A stretch of DNA of 49,858 nt from Halieaceae bacterium (GCA_029247075.1 JAQWLX010000056.1:1-49858), one strand, 5' to 3'. Counted from the first letter of the stretch, positions 34,050 to 43,136 are shown. Notes: generated by a model not told the origin, from the letters alone. A program made the numbers and translations.

Positions 34050-35288
34050 ATGTCGAATGGCAATTTCTCGCAAATACTAGTTATCGGAGGGGGTTCAGGC
34101 GGAATTGCAGCAGCAGCAAGCCTTTTGAAACGCGATGGTTCCCTTTCAATAACTCTTATAGAACCGAATGACCACCACTACTACCAGCCAGGATGGACCA
34201 TGGTTGGCGGGGGAATATTTGATGCCTCTGAAACGGAAAGACCCACTGAGTCAGTGATTCCTAATCAAGTCAATTGGATACGGTCATCTGTCAAATCTTT
34301 TGACCCTGAAAACAATATAGTTAATCTGATTGATGGAAGCACATTGGAATACGAATATCTCGTGGTTGCTACTGGATTGACTCTAAAATGGGATATGGTC
34401 GAAGGGCTTGAGGAGTGTCTAGGAAATCACGGTGTCACCTCAAATTATAGATTCGATCTGGCCCCTTACACATGGGAACTGGTAAAAAATCTGCGTCAAG
34501 GGACGGCTATATTTACTCAACCCCCCATGCCAATAAAATGTGCAGGAGCCCCACAGAAAGCAATGTATCTTTCTTGCTCTCACTGGCATGATCAAGGAGT
34601 ACTCACCAACATAAATGTAGCTTTCCATAACGCCGGCGGAGCGTTGTTCGGCGTGAACGACTATGTGCCAGCGCTCATGGAGTATGTTAATCAATACGGA
34701 GCAGATCTATGCTTTAATCAGAATCTTGTTGCCGTCGATGGATCTGCGAAAACAGCTTGGTTTGATGTAACTGATGACTATGGAAATATTATTCGAAAAG
34801 AGCAAAAATTCGACATGCTTCATGTCTGCCCACCGCAGGCTTCCCCAGACATAATAGCCAAAAGTAGTTTGGCAAACGATGGTGGCTGGTTAGATATAAA
34901 TCAACACGACTTGCAACACAATAAATTCGATAATATTTTCGGGATTGGCGATGTTATTAGCGCACCAAATGCCAAGACCGCTGCTGCAGTAAGGACACAA
35001 GCACCCATATTAGCTAATAACCTAATTGCAGCGATACAAAACAATGGAGAAAAGCGTTATTACCACGGATATGGAAGTTGCCCGCTTACGGTAGAACATG
35101 GAAAAATTGTATTAGCTGAATTTGGTTATGGAGGAAAAATAATACCCACATTTCCAACGTGGCTAATTAATGGTCTGAAGCCTGGACGACTCGCTTGGAT
35201 ACTAAAGAAAGATGTTTTACCAAAAATCTATTGGGATGCCATGCTTAAAGGGAGAGAATGGCTCACCAAATCTAGTAAAGCGATCTGA
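34050..35288 (+). CDS. sqr: Sulfide:quinone oxidoreductase (SQOR/type II-like)
   Basis: A 412-residue membrane-associated flavoprotein oxidising sulfide and passing electrons to quinone. It resembles the mitochondrial SQOR type over most of its length: ILVIGGGSGGIAAA (residues 9-22), YYQPGWTMVGGG, YEYLVVATGL, PIKCAGAPQKAMYL, FGIGDV and YGSCPLTVEHGKIVLAEF. The two redox-active cysteines correspond to C164 and C344. A strong ribosome-binding site (GGAGGAAAAGG) precedes the ATG. It is the first gene of a tight operon with mtoX, where it would remove the sulfide released from methanethiol. Confidence 0.92.
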   Translation: MSNGNFSQILVIGGGSGGIAAAASLLKRDGSLSITLIEPNDHHYYQPGWTMVGGGIFDASETERPTESVIPNQVNWIRSSVKSFDPENNIVNLIDGSTLEYEYLVVATGLTLKWDMVEGLEECLGNHGVTSNYRFDLAPYTWELVKNLRQGTAIFTQPPMPIKCAGAPQKAMYLSCSHWHDQGVLTNINVAFHNAGGALFGVNDYVPALMEYVNQYGADLCFNQNLVAVDGSAKTAWFDVTDDYGNIIRKEQKFDMLHVCPPQASPDIIAKSSLANDGGWLDINQHDLQHNKFDNIFGIGDVISAPNAKTAAAVRTQAPILANNLIAAIQNNGEKRYYHGYGSCPLTVEHGKIVLAEFGYGGKIIPTFPTWLINGLKPGRLAWILKKDVLPKIYWDAMLKGREWLTKSSKAI

Positions 35289-35330
35289 TACTGAGAAAAT
35301 TTGCTGTCGATAACCTTAAGAGGAAGAAAA

Positions 35331-36689
35331 ATGAAGACCCACTTTATTCGTTCTATTGCAATTATCCTGTTGGGACTGCCTGGAATGTCTCTTCTTGCAG
35401 ATGAAACATGTCAATCTCCTTACATGGCAAAAATTGAAGGGCAGGAAGATTTCGTTTACGTTTGGACTCTTGGACAAGAAGGATTAGGGGACGAGCAAGA
35501 TAAACTTGTAACCATAAATGTTAATCCCGACTCAGATAACTATGGAAAGGTAATCGAAACCTTATCAGTGGGCGGTCGTAACGAAGCACATCATTCCGGG
35601 TTATCAGATGACAGGAAATATCTATGGGCAGGTGGGCTCGATACTAATCGAATTTTTATTTTTGACGTGCACACAGACCCTGGAAAACCAAAGCTGCACA
35701 AGACAATTGATGACTTTGTGGCGCGCAGTGGAGGTGTTGTAGGACCACACACTACCTATGCTCTAGCAGGACGAATGATTATAACCGGGCTATCCAATAA
35801 TACCGATCATGGAGGAAGAACAGCCTTGGTCGAATACACTAACGATGGTGAATATATTGCTACTTATTGGATGCCAACAGATGGCAATCTGCAAGGCGCA
35901 ATAAAATCGGGACAGTTTGCCGATGGTTATGGATATGATGTTAGGGCACTGCCTCGACTCAATACTATGGTCTCTTCATCCTTTACCGGATGGACAAACT
36001 ATATGATGGATTTTGGAAAAATGCTTTCTGATCCCGAAGCAATGAAACGATTCGGAAATACGGCTGTTGTTTGGGATCTCCACACTCGAAAAGCGAAAAG
36101 AGTACTAGATGTACCTGGGGCACCTCTAGAAGTTCGATGCGCATGTAAAACAGAGCACAATTGGTGTCTCACAACTACCGCGCTGACATCTAAGATTTGG
36201 ATGATTTTTGAGGGCGACAATGGAATATGGGATGCAAAACCGATCGCTGATATAGGCAATCCTGCCGAGATTCCTCTACCCGTAGACATTTCAATAATGT
36301 CAGATGATTCTGCCCTTTGGGTAAATACATTCATGGATGGAAAGACTCGATTATTTGATCTCGGTGACCCTAACAAGCCTGTCCAAATCTATGAAAAAAA
36401 GATTGGTAGCCAAGTCAATATGGTATCACAAAGCTGGGATGGGAAGCGTGCATATTACACATCTTCCCTGTTAGCAAATTGGGACAAAAAAGGCGACCAG
36501 AACGAACAATTCTTTAAAGCGTACCAATGGAATGGAAAAGAATTGATCGAACAATTTGTAATCGATTTTACTGAAATGAAACTCGGGCGCCCCCATCAAA
36601 TGCGATTTGGAGCGCATTCTTTGTATCAAAGTGCCTATAAAAACATGAGTAAAGATTCGGACGGCTCTCTGGTCGCAACTACTGAGTAA
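35331..36689 (+). CDS. mtoX: Methanethiol oxidase (SBP56/selenium-binding protein family)
   Basis: A 452-residue SBP56-family beta-propeller enzyme that oxidises methanethiol to formaldehyde, hydrogen sulfide and hydrogen peroxide; bacterial members are copper-dependent and periplasmic. A Sec signal is present (residues about 6-22, cleavage near LLADE). Histidines in family-conserved places are H87/H88 (NEAHHSG), H140 (GPHTTYAL) and H422 (GRPHQM), candidate copper ligands. The sequences GFADGYGYDVR-like and EVRCACKTEHNWCLTT are family-typical. The ATG at 35331 is chosen because AAGAGGAAG lies just upstream and it begins the signal peptide; a TTG at 35301 would add ten residues. Its neighbours (SQR, SCO, MauG) match known mtoX loci. 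Confidence 0.92.
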   Translation: MKTHFIRSIAIILLGLPGMSLLADETCQSPYMAKIEGQEDFVYVWTLGQEGLGDEQDKLVTINVNPDSDNYGKVIETLSVGGRNEAHHSGLSDDRKYLWAGGLDTNRIFIFDVHTDPGKPKLHKTIDDFVARSGGVVGPHTTYALAGRMIITGLSNNTDHGGRTALVEYTNDGEYIATYWMPTDGNLQGAIKSGQFADGYGYDVRALPRLNTMVSSSFTGWTNYMMDFGKMLSDPEAMKRFGNTAVVWDLHTRKAKRVLDVPGAPLEVRCACKTEHNWCLTTTALTSKIWMIFEGDNGIWDAKPIADIGNPAEIPLPVDISIMSDDSALWVNTFMDGKTRLFDLGDPNKPVQIYEKKIGSQVNMVSQSWDGKRAYYTSSLLANWDKKGDQNEQFFKAYQWNGKELIEQFVIDFTEMKLGRPHQMRFGAHSLYQSAYKNMSKDSDGSLVATTE

Positions 36690-36723
36690 TTTTCGAACGT
36701 CCTAGTAGGCCGCGCCCTAGGAG

Positions 36724-38646
36724 ATGAAAAAATTGGCTCTCAAAACGAGTTCGTTTATTACATCTAACCTTTTTCTTAGCTTGATAATAAGTCTTCAGGT
36801 CGGTAGTGCTATTGCGCAAAGGTTAGCGCCTGGTTATGGGGATACTCCGTTCCTTTTACCCGATCCGGGAACTTACTCACTACCTAGCCTAGGAATGGCG
36901 GGCGATGGAATGGTTCTAACGGACTCAGGAGACACAGTCAGTCTGCATTCAGCTCTTGGGGAAAATTATGCCTTATTAAGTTTTATGTATGCATCTTGTG
37001 CAGACGTAAACGGCTGCCCTCTAACTGCTTACGTGTTTTATCAACTAAAACGCAATATGCAAGTTGACTCTATCATAGCTGACAACCTGAAGCTTGTGAG
37101 CCTCAGTTTTGATCCAGCTCGAGACACGCCAAATGTTATACAAAAATACGCAGCAAATTTTGATATAACCAATAGCAAAGGGTCATGGGATTTCCTGACC
37201 TCATCTTCAGAGACAGAGCTGATTCCTATTCTCGAAGCATATAACCAAGATGTTCAAAGAAAGCGCTTTATAGATGGATCTAATACTGAAGAACTGATCC
37301 ATATATTACGTGTCTTCCTTATTGATCCACAAAAGAGAATTCGGAATATTTACAGCGTGCCCTACCTGCATTCAGAAATCATATATCGCGATCTACTTAC
37401 ATTATTAAAGAATGGCCAGATCTCTCCAGAAAAATCGAGAGGGGAAATGTTTCTTACGCAATCTACGCAACTGGGGCCCGGCGATGTAAGAGAAGGATAC
37501 GAAAATAAAAATTTTAAATCTCAATCTAGCCCCCTAAAGGAGAAAAATAAATTAACTCGCCCACCCAAAACCACACGAATTCTATCAAACCTAGGGCTTC
37601 CTCCATACAAACTCGACAAAGATCTTAAATTAGAACAAAAAATTCACCTTGGCAGGCGATTATTTCTAGATCGTAGGCTATCTCTTAACAATACTATCTC
37701 ATGCGCCATGTGTCATATACCTGAACAGGGTTTTACCAACAACGAACTAGCCACTTCCGTTGGCATTGAAGGCAGGACACTTGATCGTAATGCACCAAGC
37801 TTATATAACGTCGGGTTTTCTCCAAAACTTTTTCAGGACGGAAGAGAAGACTCTCTTTCTCAACAGATCTGGTCTCCTCTGTTAGATAAAAATGAAATGG
37901 GTAATCCTTCTGTTGGTTACGTGCTCAACAGAATTCGATCCATACCAGACTATCCCCCTCTTTTCTTTTCGACTTTCGGAGACTCGAAGATTTCAATGGA
38001 GACTGTTGGAAGTGCATTGGCGGCCTATCAAAATAGTCTTAATTCCGGGAATTCCTTGTTTGATCGTTGGTATTATGGAAAAGAAAGCGATACTTTTGAG
38101 TCTAATCAAAAAAAAGGATTTGAGCTTTTCATCGGAAAAGCTGGGTGTTCCAATTGCCACGTCCTTGGTAAAGAATATGCACTTTTTAGTGATTATAAAA
38201 TGAGAAATACAGGGGTAGGATATTTGCGCTCTGTAGCTAATCAGCAAAAAAAACAAACTGTACAAATTGCTCCAGGTGTCTTTGCGGAGGTGGACCATAA
38301 AATCATTCAATCTGTCAGCGATCCTGTAAAACCAGATCTTGGTTTGTATGCAATTACTCAAAATCCTGAAGACCGATGGAAATTTAGAACACCTAGTCTA
38401 CGAAATATCTCTCTTACATCACCATACATGCACGATGGTTCAATCTCGACACTCAAGGAGGTAATAAACTTCTATAACAGAGGAGGTATACCTAATCCTC
38501 TTTTAGACCCTTTAATCCAGCCACTTAATTTGAATCAACAGGAAATATCGAATTTAACGTCATTTCTAGATACACTGACCGGAAGCAATGTAAGAGAACT
38601 TGTTGCAGAGGCAACGAATGAAGTAGTGGGCGATGTTGGAATATGA
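36724..38646 (+). CDS. SCO-MauG fusion (copper chaperone domain plus di-heme peroxidase)
   Basis: A 640-residue exported protein with two parts. After a signal peptide (about 1-31), residues about 60-235 form a SCO/SenC thioredoxin-fold domain with LLSFMYASC, VSLSFDPARDTP and H216 (VPYLHSEI). The copper-binding cysteines are C92 and C98, spaced C-x5-C instead of the usual C-x3-C. Residues about 290-630 form a MauG/cytochrome c peroxidase domain with two heme c sites, CAMCH (327-331) and CSNCH (475-479), and the motif PSLRNISLTSPYMHDGSISTLKEV. Unlinked SCO and MauG genes accompany mtoX in Hyphomicrobium; here they are one polypeptide. It lies 34 bases after mtoX. Confidence 0.9.
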   Translation: MKKLALKTSSFITSNLFLSLIISLQVGSAIAQRLAPGYGDTPFLLPDPGTYSLPSLGMAGDGMVLTDSGDTVSLHSALGENYALLSFMYASCADVNGCPLTAYVFYQLKRNMQVDSIIADNLKLVSLSFDPARDTPNVIQKYAANFDITNSKGSWDFLTSSSETELIPILEAYNQDVQRKRFIDGSNTEELIHILRVFLIDPQKRIRNIYSVPYLHSEIIYRDLLTLLKNGQISPEKSRGEMFLTQSTQLGPGDVREGYENKNFKSQSSPLKEKNKLTRPPKTTRILSNLGLPPYKLDKDLKLEQKIHLGRRLFLDRRLSLNNTISCAMCHIPEQGFTNNELATSVGIEGRTLDRNAPSLYNVGFSPKLFQDGREDSLSQQIWSPLLDKNEMGNPSVGYVLNRIRSIPDYPPLFFSTFGDSKISMETVGSALAAYQNSLNSGNSLFDRWYYGKESDTFESNQKKGFELFIGKAGCSNCHVLGKEYALFSDYKMRNTGVGYLRSVANQQKKQTVQIAPGVFAEVDHKIIQSVSDPVKPDLGLYAITQNPEDRWKFRTPSLRNISLTSPYMHDGSISTLKEVINFYNRGGIPNPLLDPLIQPLNLNQQEISNLTSFLDTLTGSNVRELVAEATNEVVGDVGI

Positions 38647-38674
38647 AGACAATAGACATAGTTAATGAGATCTG

Positions 38675-39244
38675 ATGACAACTAACAGAAGATCAGAATT
38701 TTTAGGAAAGTTAGCCTTTATTTGTTTTCTGGTAATGTTTTCATTTACCACAGCTGCAGAGGAGAAATTAGTAGATCATCAAGGAGAACAATTTTCAGTC
38801 GATCAGTTAAAAGGGAAAGTAGTGCTTCTAATTATCGGTTTTACTAATTGTGAAGATATTTGCCCAACAGAAATGGCTCGCGCATCCATTGCACTAAGTG
38901 AAATGAAAGAAGAACTTAGGTTAGTAAAACCAATATTTTTAACCGTAGATCCCGAACGAGATAGCCCCGAAGTAATAGCAAAGTACCTAAAAAACTTCCA
39001 TCCTTCGTTTACTGGAATTTCAGGAGATTCTGAAACTCTGGCGGAACTAGTAAACCACTATGGAGTTTTACCGAAAAGGGAAAAACATCATGGAGATAAT
39101 CAACGAATCGACCATGGGTTCAGTACATTTATACTGAATACCCTTGGGGAAATAGAAGTCGCGGTTCTCCCTGGACTCCCTCCATCTCACTTGTCAGAAT
39201 TACTTTTTAAGATGACTGAAGAAAACTCAAAGATTAGAATTTAG
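38675..39244 (+). CDS. SCO1/SenC-family copper chaperone
   Basis: A 189-residue membrane-anchored or exported SCO protein: hydrophobic residues 11-27, then a thioredoxin fold. The canonical copper site is complete: C59 and C63 (FTNCEDICPTEM, C-x3-C-P) and H147 (IDHGFSTFIL). VDPERDSPEVIAKYLKNF is a signature block. Its role would be copper delivery or disulfide reduction, here presumably to methanethiol oxidase. It follows the SCO-MauG fusion gene by 28 bases and closes the operon, so this locus encodes two SCO domains, only one of which has the standard cysteine spacing. Confidence 0.92.
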   Translation: MTTNRRSEFLGKLAFICFLVMFSFTTAAEEKLVDHQGEQFSVDQLKGKVVLLIIGFTNCEDICPTEMARASIALSEMKEELRLVKPIFLTVDPERDSPEVIAKYLKNFHPSFTGISGDSETLAELVNHYGVLPKREKHHGDNQRIDHGFSTFILNTLGEIEVAVLPGLPPSHLSELLFKMTEENSKIRI

Positions 39245-39333
39245 TAACTCGACAAGAGAACACTGGTTAAGGCATTAAGACTGTAATAAGCTTTCGCAAC
39301 ACGTTATTTTTACTAGGTGTCTCTGAGCTATTA

Positions 39334-40545
39334 ATGAATACGACTAGTACAGATACAGGCTCCAAGATTTTGGCTCCTGACTTCTATGATTATCCGTGGG
39401 ATCCAATTGTCTCCCTCGATCAATCAGAAAATTTCTTGCATTTACATTGGAGTGATAATATTTCTCTCAGTTGCTACGTCCTCTGGCTTAGGGAAAATGC
39501 TATTGGAGCAGGGGGAATAGATGAGGCAACCCGTGAAGGGATTTTCGAGCCAAAATACTTCTGTCGAGATATTAAATTTAACAAGGTTGAAATCACGGAT
39601 GAGGGAGCATTAATTATCACATGGGAGTCTGATGAATTGACTGCAAGTTATCATCCGGGCTGGCTGCGGCATATTGCTCTTAATCAGCACACCGTTGATT
39701 CCTTCACGCCTGAAATTGCAACCTGGACATCAGAGGAATTCAACGAACCAAGCAGATTTGATGCTAAGAAAATTCTAGCATGTCAAAAATCAAGGAAAGA
39801 ATGGATTAACACGCTGATAGGTAAAGGCATTGCCAAGCTTCAAAATGCTCCAGATGATGTTAATTTTTTAAACGAGGTATCTGAAGCAGTCGGGCCAATT
39901 CGTTCCACTAACTTTGGAGGAATCTGGGACGTAAAAGCTGACGTAAAACTTGCTGGCAGTGCCGATACAAATTCAACTGCAAACACATCACTGGCCCTTA
40001 GTCCTCACACTGATCTTCCTACGAGAGAAACCCCTCCCGGATTTCAATTCTTGCACTGTTTGAAAAATGAAACTCGCGGAGGTGAATCAACAATGACAGA
40101 TGGTTATGCGGTAGTAGAAACCTTGAAAGCTGATTGGCCCGAGGATTACCAAATTTTAACCACATGCAATTGGATTTTCTTTAATCGAGGTCCAGGTATA
40201 GATCATCGTTGGTCTGGACCGATCATTGAATTAGCTGAGTTTGGAAGACCTCTTACATTGAGGGCGTTTTATCCCGTGCGAGCTTTTCCAGACATGCCAC
40301 AGAACAATATCCCAATGGCATACTCGGCAATGCAGAGATTGTATAAACTGGCTGCAGATAGCAGATTTCAAATCCAATTTCCGTTCGAATCTGGAGATGT
40401 CTTATGCTTTGATAACCGCAGAATATTGCATGGTAGAAATGCTTTCGATGGAAGCGGATCTAGACACCTAAGAGGAATTTATATTGATCGCGATGAAATT
40501 CTTTCGTGCGCAAGAATAATGAACAGAGCGCTCAAAAATAGATAA
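39334..40545 (+). CDS. Gamma-butyrobetaine dioxygenase-like 2OG-Fe(II) hydroxylase
   Basis: A 403-residue enzyme of the gamma-butyrobetaine hydroxylase/TauD superfamily, which makes L-carnitine. The N-terminal domain (about residues 25-115) has the DUF971-like fold typical of BBOX: LHLHWSDNISLSCYVLWLRENA, with a Cys later in PKYFCRDI. The catalytic domain has SPHTDLPTRETPPGFQFLHC (H-x-D), RILHGRNAF (distal His) and GSRHLRGIYID (2OG-binding Arg). The length agrees with BBOX (about 385-420). Placement before the BKACE and carnitine dehydrogenase genes supports butyrobetaine or a close analogue as substrate. An 89-base gap separates it from the methanethiol operon on the same strand. Confidence 0.87.
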   Translation: MNTTSTDTGSKILAPDFYDYPWDPIVSLDQSENFLHLHWSDNISLSCYVLWLRENAIGAGGIDEATREGIFEPKYFCRDIKFNKVEITDEGALIITWESDELTASYHPGWLRHIALNQHTVDSFTPEIATWTSEEFNEPSRFDAKKILACQKSRKEWINTLIGKGIAKLQNAPDDVNFLNEVSEAVGPIRSTNFGGIWDVKADVKLAGSADTNSTANTSLALSPHTDLPTRETPPGFQFLHCLKNETRGGESTMTDGYAVVETLKADWPEDYQILTTCNWIFFNRGPGIDHRWSGPIIELAEFGRPLTLRAFYPVRAFPDMPQNNIPMAYSAMQRLYKLAADSRFQIQFPFESGDVLCFDNRRILHGRNAFDGSGSRHLRGIYIDRDEILSCARIMNRALKNR

Positions 40546-40568
40546 CTCAACTGTAATGGGAGCAAAAA

Positions 40569-41477
40569 ATGCCGCTAAAACTTCGTGAAAAAGTATTCAT
40601 CACGGCAGCCATAACTGGATCAGGGAGCACGCAAGACAGAAGTCCGCATGTCCCTAGGTCACCTACAGAGATTGCAAATGCAGCGATAGATGCCGCTAAG
40701 GCCGGTGCCGCGATAGTACATTGCCATGTTAGAGATCCGGAGACTGGAACACCATCGCGCAGTGTCGCTCTTTATCGTCAAGTCACTCAGGCTATTCGAG
40801 AATCCGAAATCGATGTTGTAATAAACTTAACCTCTGGCATGGGAGGTGATCTTGTTTTGGGTTCTTCAGAAAAACCTCTCCCACTGGCAGAAGGTACAGA
40901 TCTAGTCGGAGCATCTGAACGAGTTGAACATCTTGTAGCCTGTCTGCCCGAAATTACTACACTAGATTGCGGTACCATGAATTTTGCAGAAGCTAACTAT
41001 CTAATGACAAATACTCCAGGAACCCTTCGAGCAATGGCAAAATTAATGCAAGAATTAGGAATACGAGTCGAAATCGAGGCTTTTGATACAGGTCATTTGT
41101 GGCTAGCGAAAAATCTGGCATCAGAAGGATTGATAGATAGCCCAGTGATGGTTCAATTGTGTATGGGAATACCTTGGGGTGCTCCAGACGATCTAAATAC
41201 CTTTATGGCGATGGTAAATAATCTCCCAGAAGACTGGATATATTCCGCTTTCTCTCTCGGTAAACACCAAATGGCATATGTCGCTGCTGCAATATTAAGT
41301 GGAGGGAACGTGCGCGTAGGTCTCGAGGACAACCTGTGGCTTGAGCGAGGAACTCTGGCTACTAACGCCCAACTTGTAGAGAAAGCGAGAAGGATTATCG
41401 AGAACATGGGCGTTGCAATTATGACTCCAGAGGAAGTAAGGAGCGAATTAAACCTAATAAAACGAGAAATCAACTAA
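40569..41477 (+). CDS. BKACE family beta-keto acid cleavage enzyme (likely 3-dehydrocarnitine)
   Basis: A 302-residue DUF849/BKACE enzyme. These zinc enzymes cleave a beta-keto acid with acetyl-CoA, giving acetoacetate and a new CoA ester. The zinc-binding histidines are in IVHCHVRDPETG; other blocks are VFITAAITGSG, PRSPTEIANAAIDAAKAGA, LDCGTMNF, FDTGHLWLAK, GIPWGAP and VRVGLEDNLW. One BKACE group acts on 3-dehydrocarnitine to yield betainyl-CoA. The downstream gene, overlapping as TAATG, encodes carnitine dehydrogenase, so that reaction is the best inference. No betainyl-CoA thioesterase is visible in the window. Confidence 0.9.
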   Translation: MPLKLREKVFITAAITGSGSTQDRSPHVPRSPTEIANAAIDAAKAGAAIVHCHVRDPETGTPSRSVALYRQVTQAIRESEIDVVINLTSGMGGDLVLGSSEKPLPLAEGTDLVGASERVEHLVACLPEITTLDCGTMNFAEANYLMTNTPGTLRAMAKLMQELGIRVEIEAFDTGHLWLAKNLASEGLIDSPVMVQLCMGIPWGAPDDLNTFMAMVNNLPEDWIYSAFSLGKHQMAYVAAAILSGGNVRVGLEDNLWLERGTLATNAQLVEKARRIIENMGVAIMTPEEVRSELNLIKREIN

Positions 41478-42484
41478 TGCCAGTTGCTTCCATTATAGGG
41501 AGCGGGGTTATCGGGGCTGGGTGGGCGGCAAGATTTCTTCTTCATGGGTGGGATGTATCATTATATGACCCTGATCCTGACACGCCACGAAAGCTTGCTA
41601 ACGTTATGGATAATGCCAGAAACAGCTTTCCTAAGCTTTACCCAGACGAGTTACCTAAAGAAGGAGTATTAACTCTCTCAAACTCGCTTTCTTGTGCAGT
41701 AAGTGAAGCTAGCTGGATACAAGAATCTGTTCCAGAGCGGCTACCAATAAAATTCAACACGCTATCAGCCATTCAGAAGTCGTGCGATCCAAATGCCATT
41801 ATTTGCTCGTCGACCTCAGGTTTTACACCTAGCGAATTACATAACGGTCTTTCCAAACCAGAACAAATTTTAGTGGCACACCCATATAATCCGGTATATC
41901 TGTTACCAATTGTTGAATTAGTACCGTCAAGATTGGTCAGTGAAGATTTAATTCAAAGAGCAGAAGGATTGCTTGAGGATATCTCTATGAAGCCGATAAC
42001 GATCAGATCGGAAGTTCCGGCTCATGTCGGGGATCGACTGATGGAAGCTCTTTGGCGCGAAGCATTGTGGCTAGTTAAAGATGGTGTCGCGTCAACTGAG
42101 CAGATTGATGAAATCATTACACATGGTTTTGGCTTGAGATGGGCGCAGATGGGTTTGTTCGAAACCTTCAGAGTAGCCGGCGGTGAAAGTGGAATGGAAC
42201 ATTTTTTGAATCAATTTGGCCCTTGCCTTTCCGCTCCTTGGTCAAAATTAACCGATGTTCCAGAGTTAGATGAGGAGCTGATCTCAAAAATAGTTAAACA
42301 ATCAGAAGAACAATCTGGAAATATTTCGATTAGAAAGCTAGAAAAGATACGAGATAAAAATTTAGTGCGATTCTTGCTAGCACTTAAAGATGCAGACTGG
42401 GCTGCCGGGCAAGTGCTAAATAGAAGCAAAACAAAGTCACAGATTAAAAGGAATTCGCCTACTAAGAGTCAACGCACTAGTTGA
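41477..42484 (+). CDS. lcdH: L-carnitine 3-dehydrogenase
   Basis: A 335-residue NAD-dependent dehydrogenase of the 3-hydroxyacyl-CoA dehydrogenase superfamily, carnitine dehydrogenase type. The Rossmann motif is SIIGSGVIGAGWAARFLLHGWDVSLYD (starting near residue 5). The diagnostic block is VAHPYNPVYLLPIVELVPS, and later come VPAHVGDRLMEALWREALWLVKDG and GFGLRWAQMGLFETFRVAGGESGM. It oxidises L-carnitine to 3-dehydrocarnitine, the substrate expected for the BKACE encoded just upstream. The C-terminal 20 residues (RSKTKSQIKRN) are basic and atypical, and the last 48 bases overlap the end of sfsA on the other strand. Confidence 0.9.
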   Translation: MPVASIIGSGVIGAGWAARFLLHGWDVSLYDPDPDTPRKLANVMDNARNSFPKLYPDELPKEGVLTLSNSLSCAVSEASWIQESVPERLPIKFNTLSAIQKSCDPNAIICSSTSGFTPSELHNGLSKPEQILVAHPYNPVYLLPIVELVPSRLVSEDLIQRAEGLLEDISMKPITIRSEVPAHVGDRLMEALWREALWLVKDGVASTEQIDEIITHGFGLRWAQMGLFETFRVAGGESGMEHFLNQFGPCLSAPWSKLTDVPELDEELISKIVKQSEEQSGNISIRKLEKIRDKNLVRFLLALKDADWAAGQVLNRSKTKSQIKRNSPTKSQRTS

Positions 42485-43135
42485 AATATCAACACCCCAA
42501 GCCTGCACTTCCAATTCCGCTCTTAAAGCTGATTCAAGCGCAACGTAATAGGCTGGATCAATTTCTTTAGCTACGCTGACTTTATTAATACCAGAATGCA
42601 AAACGCAAAAGATTATCAAGCTCCGTGTAGAAGAATTAATAGCATTTGTTAATTCAACCGTGTGCTTTAGCGCTCTAACACTTTTGGCATCTGGAAAAGT
42701 TCCTAGACCCTCGCCTAAATGAAAGGTGACTGCCTTTACCTCTAAAATAATGGAAGCTTCGTCTTCTCTACACAGGACGAAATCTGCTCTGCTACCCTGA
42801 CCATAACGCACTTCCGATGAAATCTGTCTGTATTCAGACAATTCTTTAATAAGTCCATTTTCTAAAGCCTCCATTACAACTTTATTTGCTCTAGCTGAAT
42901 GAATACAAGTTAATCCATTTTTCGTTTCCACCAGCTCTAATGTATAAGCGTATTTCCGTTTCGGATTCTCACTATGAGAAAGCCATACTGTTGATCCAGA
43001 GTCTATACAACCAGTCATTGCTCCAGTGTTAGGACAGTGAGCCGTAACCTTACTTCCATCTGCAAATTCAACATCCGCGAGAAATCGCTTGTATCTCCTG
43101 ACTAAGAGCGCTGGTATCAATTTCGGAAGTTTCAA
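42437..43135 (-). CDS. sfsA: Sugar fermentation stimulation protein A (SfsA)
   Basis: A 232-residue SfsA homologue. Family blocks are VRRYKRFLADVEFADGSKVTAHCPNTGAMTGCI, YGQGSRADFVLC and VTFHLGEGLGTFPDAKSVRALKHTVEL, the last being the PD-(D/E)XK-like region of the SfsA nuclease-fold domain. The molecular function is unsettled; the E. coli protein has been linked to maltose metabolism and DNA binding. The start is TTG, because MKLPKLIPALLVRRYKRF aligns with the family N-terminus and no ATG exists there. It lies one base after the aminotransferase stop, so the two genes are probably coupled. In many gammaproteobacteria sfsA also lies next to dksA. Confidence 0.92.
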   Translation of the reverse strand: MKLPKLIPALLVRRYKRFLADVEFADGSKVTAHCPNTGAMTGCIDSGSTVWLSHSENPKRKYAYTLELVETKNGLTCIHSARANKVVMEALENGLIKELSEYRQISSEVRYGQGSRADFVLCREDEASIILEVKAVTFHLGEGLGTFPDAKSVRALKHTVELTNAINSSTRSLIIFCVLHSGINKVSVAKEIDPAYYVALESALRAELEVQAWGVDISTSALTLSRRIPFNL

Positions 43136-43136
43136 A

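Noticed and set aside
35331-36689. Annotation as a selenium-binding protein
   Set aside because: The name is historical. Signal peptide, conserved His residues and SCO/MauG/SQR neighbours fit the methanethiol oxidase branch of SBP56.
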